DNA from: Dehalococcoidia bacterium
GTDB lineage: Bacteria > Chloroflexota > Dehalococcoidia > Tepidiformales > Tepidiformaceae
Assembly: GCA_007126855.1 (NCBI GenBank)
Contig: SLAK01000348.1
Location: 1 to 8,977 of the forward strand
Reading direction: 5' to 3'
DNA: 8,977 nt
The translations under genes and the position numbers were made by a program. Numbering within the stretch: position 1 is the first letter of the stretch; each line of letters opens with the position of its first letter. The notes under the pieces were generated by a model. The model was not told where the DNA came from. It searched no databases and saw only the letters and a list, made by a program, of their open reading frames with translations. Shown here one piece after another: positions 6,721 to 8,977 of this stretch.

Positions 6721-7896
6721 CTATGCGCGTTGATCAGTTTCGGGTTTCTGCAGGACAAGGCTCACGTTGGTGCCGCCCATGCCCAGACTTGTGACGAGCA
6801 CACAGTCGATGTGCTCGGCGCGCAGCTCCCGGATGTAGGCCAGGTCCAGGTCTTCCTCGTGCTGTTCGAAGCCGGCGATGGGCGGGGCCTGCTGCTGCCG
6901 CATGGCTTCCAGCGCCAGCGCGACCGAAAGCGGGCCGCTGGCGCCAAGGGCGTGCCCCGCCGAGGCGGCCGCAGTGGTAACGCCGGCATAGTAGGCGTGG
7001 CGCCCGAAGGTGCGCTTGATGCCATAGCCTTCGGCGAAGTCAATGCGCTCGCGCCCATCGGCGCAGGAAACGATGAGGTCGACCTGGTTTTGCAGGAAGC
7101 TCGCATCGGCGAGCGCCGCCTGCATGGCGCGCCCGGCGTCGGGCGCGTCGGACACATCGAGCGGTTCCACGCCGGGGTCGAAGACTTCGCCGACGCCGGC
7201 GATGTTCGCGAGGATCGTCGCTCCCCGCTCGCGAGCCGTTCCCTCGTCCTCGATGACGATGTAGGCGGCGCCTTCGGCGGGCATCATGCCAGTGTGGCGC
7301 TCGTCGAAGGGGCGAGCGAGGTCCATGGTGCTCATGCCCTGGCTGCGAAGCTGCTCGAGGACGTTGCTTTGCAGCGCCTGCGCCGCTCCGGCCACGACGA
7401 CATCCACCTGGTTCCGGTGGACCATGTTGACGGCGGTGGCGATGGCGGTCATACCCGCGGACTCATTGCCTCCCGTACAAGTGACCGGGCCGCGCACGCC
7501 GAGTGCCCGGGCCACGAGCTGTCCATAGGGCACAAAGAGCGTCGGCTGCCCGGGGGCGCGGTAGGCCAGGCCATCGGTGAGGCCGAAGCGGCGGGAGTCG
7601 CCGGCGCCCGTACCCAGCCCGGCTGCCGCGATTGCCTGGAGCGCGGCATCGAGTGCGAGCAAGGAGCCGCGATCGAGAAAGTGCGCCAGGTTGCGCGGGA
7701 TCTCGGGGTGGGCGCGGTAGTCGTCCGGAAGCGCGGCAGCGAGGAAGCTTCGCTCGCTATCGTCCGGGGTCCACATGCGTCCCGCAGGCTCGCCCGCGGC
7801 GATGGCGCCCCAGAACGGGTCCACACCAGACCCGCGGGTACTGACCACGCCCACACCGGTGACGACCGCCTGACGGGTCCCGGCGTCTGATGTCAT
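6721..7896 (-). CDS. Beta-ketoacyl synthase-fold protein, chain-length-factor-like, no catalytic Cys
   Basis: The 391-residue protein has the thiolase/ketosynthase fold: AVVTGVGVVSTRG at the N-terminus, PFDERHTGMMPAEGAAYIVIED in the middle and LGMGGTNVSL near the end. The catalytic residues are missing. Where FabF has the Cys (TACTSG), the aligned stretch reads GNESAGMTAI, with Glu145 in the Cys position; an unaligned Cys140 lies five residues earlier. The first His (NAHGTST in FabF) is replaced by Asp280 in SCADGRERID, and the Lys of SSTKS by Ala in GVTTAAASAGHALGASG; the second His (His315) is kept. The ADG and PFDER stretches resemble KS-beta (chain length factor) proteins of type II polyketide synthases, where Gln replaces Cys. 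No KS-alpha or acyl carrier protein is in the window. The gene starts six bases after a 36-residue membrane peptide. It cannot condense acyl chains alone and could serve as a partner subunit. Confidence 0.85.
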   Translation of the reverse strand: MTSDAGTRQAVVTGVGVVSTRGSGVDPFWGAIAAGEPAGRMWTPDDSERSFLAAALPDDYRAHPEIPRNLAHFLDRGSLLALDAALQAIAAAGLGTGAGDSRRFGLTDGLAYRAPGQPTLFVPYGQLVARALGVRGPVTCTGGNESAGMTAIATAVNMVHRNQVDVVVAGAAQALQSNVLEQLRSQGMSTMDLARPFDERHTGMMPAEGAAYIVIEDEGTARERGATILANIAGVGEVFDPGVEPLDVSDAPDAGRAMQAALADASFLQNQVDLIVSCADGRERIDFAEGYGIKRTFGRHAYYAGVTTAAASAGHALGASGPLSVALALEAMRQQQAPPIAGFEQHEEDLDLAYIRELRAEHIDCVLVTSLGMGGTNVSLVLQKPETDQRA

Positions 7897-7902
7897 CGCT
7901 GG

Positions 7903-8013
7903 TTATTCGAGTTCTTCATCCAGGAATTCGTCATCGTCCTCTTCGCGGCGAAGGAAGGCCACGATGGCGCCGATGACTGCGAGGATGCCAACGATACCAA
8001 GGAGCTTTTTCAT
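7903..8013 (-). CDS. 36-residue single-pass membrane peptide with acidic tail
   Basis: This short ORF has a basic start (MKK), a hydrophobic stretch LLGIVGILAVIGAIVAFL (residues 4-21) long enough to span the membrane, then Arg-Arg and a strongly acidic end (EEDDDEFLDEELE). The charge pattern suggests an inward N-terminus only weakly, since both flanks carry basic residues. AGGA (8024-8021) lies seven bases before the ATG, a proper ribosome site. The next gene starts six bases after the TAA, so the two are very probably co-transcribed. The architecture recalls small MKKLL...-type acidic-tail peptides such as the actinobacterial DLW-39 family, but homology is not shown. A GGGCC/GGCCC hairpin (8028-8041) sits just ahead of the ribosome site. 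Function unknown. Confidence 0.7.
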   Translation of the reverse strand: MKKLLGIVGILAVIGAIVAFLRREEDDDEFLDEELE

Positions 8014-8027
8014 ATCACCATCCTGTG

Positions 8028-8041
8028 GGGCCGCAGGGCCC
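8028..8041 (-). other. Small GC hairpin in the leader of the 36-residue peptide gene
   Basis: GGGCC and GGCCC enclose a four-base loop and lie four bases upstream of the AGGA ribosome site at 8024-8021. No T run follows in either direction, so it is not a Rho-independent terminator. It could mark an mRNA structure near the start of the peptide gene or be chance in GC-rich DNA. Confidence 0.3.
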
Positions 8042-8072
8042 GCTTTGCTAGGTTCGACCCGCGTTCGCCTAG

Positions 8073-8104
8073 AGTAAAGGCTCTTTCGATGCCGTGTCTG
8101 TCAA
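8073..8104 (-). promoter_or_regulatory. Weak promoter candidate for the peptide/CLF-like operon
   Basis: On the minus strand a perfect TTGACA (8104-8099) overlaps the hydrolase stop codon and is followed after 20 bases by TTTACT (8078-8073). A TACTCT alternative (8076-8071) lies at 22 bases. Both spacers are long for a sigma-70 promoter, so this is only suggestive. The gap of 87 bases between the hydrolase stop and the peptide start leaves room for a separate promoter. Confidence 0.2.
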
Positions 8105-8934
8105 ACGGTAACCTGACGGGCGACGGTCTTTCCCTCCTGTATGTCGAGGAAGAATTGTTCAAGCGCGTCCGCGAAATCGTGCGGATGGATTGATGGAACC
8201 CCGTGCCCCGTCTCACGGAAGATGACCTGCCTGGCGCGGGGGAGGGCTTCGGCCATGACGCCCATCGCGCAGTAAACCGGATCGTCTATCCCGGCAACCA
8301 GCATGACTGGAATTGGTAATTCGCCGAGGCGTTGGCTGAGGTCCGGACGCGTGCGCCGCGCGTGGGCCGCACCCAGGAACCCGTCACTGCTCATGCTCGC
8401 GTAGCGTTTGCGGACGCCCTCGGCAGCGAAAGAGTCGTGCACCTCCGCCGCGAGCTTCTTCCCCAGCATCATGGTGCCGAAGCGCTCCGCGTAGGCTTCC
8501 ATCTCGGCTATCCGGGCTTCGCGTTTGCGGAAGGCGTCGTCGTAGGCCGGGTGCTCGTAGGCGGGCGAGGTGTCGCTGAGGACAAGCGCGGCCAGGCGTT
8601 CCTGATGGTCAACCGCGTAGTGCATGGCGACCATGCCGCCAAAGCTGCAGCCCACAAGCGCGCAGAGGTCGATCTGCAGCTCGTCGAGCAGGGCCTGCAG
8701 GTCCGCCGCGTATGCGTCCATGGAGTAGGTCTCGCGGTCTCCCGGGCTGCCGCTCAGGCCGTGGCCGCGCAGGTCGGGGAGGACGACGAAGTAGTGGTCT
8801 TCGAGGCGCTGCGCGACCGGGTACCACATGCGCAGGTCGGAAGTGAAGCGGTGGAGCAGGACGACCGGCGCGGTGTCGGGATCGCCGATGGTCTCGTAAT
8901 TGAGGCGCACGCCGTCGCGTTCGATTTCGGGCAT
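8101..8934 (-). CDS. Alpha/beta-fold hydrolase
   Basis: The 277-residue protein has the standard single-domain alpha/beta hydrolase layout: VVLLHRFTSDLRMW (24-37), VVLPDLRGHGLSGSP (50-64), nucleophile elbow GCSFGGM (95-101) with Ser97, the acid region VAGIDDPV (213-220) with Asp217 or Asp218, and TGHGVPSIHP (242-251) with His244. The whole triad is present, so it should be active. The usual HG of the oxyanion region reads His-Arg (29). A cap domain (about 123-200) is rich in Met and Ala. The family includes esterases, 3-oxoadipate enol-lactonases and epoxide or haloalkane-type enzymes, and sequence does not decide among them. The ATG at 8934 lies just after a TACACT box with no Shine-Dalgarno. 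Confidence 0.88.
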   Translation of the reverse strand: MPEIERDGVRLNYETIGDPDTAPVVLLHRFTSDLRMWYPVAQRLEDHYFVVLPDLRGHGLSGSPGDRETYSMDAYAADLQALLDELQIDLCALVGCSFGGMVAMHYAVDHQERLAALVLSDTSPAYEHPAYDDAFRKREARIAEMEAYAERFGTMMLGKKLAAEVHDSFAAEGVRKRYASMSSDGFLGAAHARRTRPDLSQRLGELPIPVMLVAGIDDPVYCAMGVMAEALPRARQVIFRETGHGVPSIHPHDFADALEQFFLDIQEGKTVARQVTV

Positions 8935-8939
8935 ACCGC

Positions 8940-8945
8940 AGTGTA
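8940..8945 (-). promoter_or_regulatory. Candidate -10 box for the alpha/beta hydrolase
   Basis: TACACT on the minus strand (8945-8940) lies five bases before the ATG at 8934, so transcription would start at or next to the start codon. No Shine-Dalgarno is visible. The -35 region is largely beyond what can be judged, as the window ends at 8977. Confidence 0.3.
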
Positions 8946-8977
8946 GAGTGCGCGGCGGCGGATGCGCACATGCACGC

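Noticed and set aside
6730..7890. Long plus-strand open frame (386 codons) opposite the CLF-like gene
   Set aside because: It mirrors the CLF-like gene codon pattern in GC-rich DNA and its protein shows no recognisable domain.
1..8977. CRISPR array, insertion sequence or phage genes
   Set aside because: No spaced direct repeats, transposase, integrase or structural phage proteins were seen.

Overview
The window looks like a chromosomal segment of a GC-rich bacterium. It is tightly packed with short gene-to-gene gaps and shows no phage, insertion-sequence or CRISPR signs. A gyrB with a Gram-positive-type N-terminus, an Anbu-like proteasome homologue, TANNNT boxes placed to give leaderless mRNAs, and a mix of familiar and degenerate housekeeping-like enzymes would suit a Chloroflexota (Dehalococcoidia-like) or actinobacterial-type genome. 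That assignment is inference from memory of such genomes, not proof.

Layout. On the minus strand, the N-terminal 179 codons of gyrB run off the left edge (539 to 1), and a proteasome-type peptidase of the Anbu kind lies upstream of it (1384-662). Divergent from the peptidase, a plus-strand run holds trmO (tRNA t6A37 methyltransferase), a small charged ORF that fits an antitoxin, and a PIN-domain VapC-like toxin gene broken by a one-base frameshift in an A run. The repaired vapC stop abuts the stop of a convergent DJ-1/PfpI family gene (minus, 3193-2588). Next come a minus-strand tRNA-Ser(CGA) with encoded CCA (3420-3333) and a divergent plus-strand two-domain carbon-nitrogen hydrolase (3509-5065). 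The hydrolase stop overlaps the stop of the next minus-strand gene.

From 8934 down to 5062 the minus strand holds a co-directional series: an alpha/beta hydrolase, a 36-residue single-span acidic membrane peptide, a beta-ketoacyl-synthase-fold protein that lacks the catalytic Cys, first His and Lys and resembles a chain length factor (KS-beta), a metallo-beta-lactamase-fold protein that lacks its metal ligands, and a threonine/serine dehydratase coupled to it by a 4-base ATGA overlap.

The most interesting feature is the concentration of apparent pseudo-enzymes. An orphan CLF-like ketosynthase, a ligand-free MBL-fold protein and a degenerate second nitrilase domain all keep intact reading frames while missing catalytic residues. 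The 36-residue peptide 6 bases ahead of the CLF-like gene is easily missed by standard gene calling. No single pathway obviously links these genes, so any shared function is unproven.
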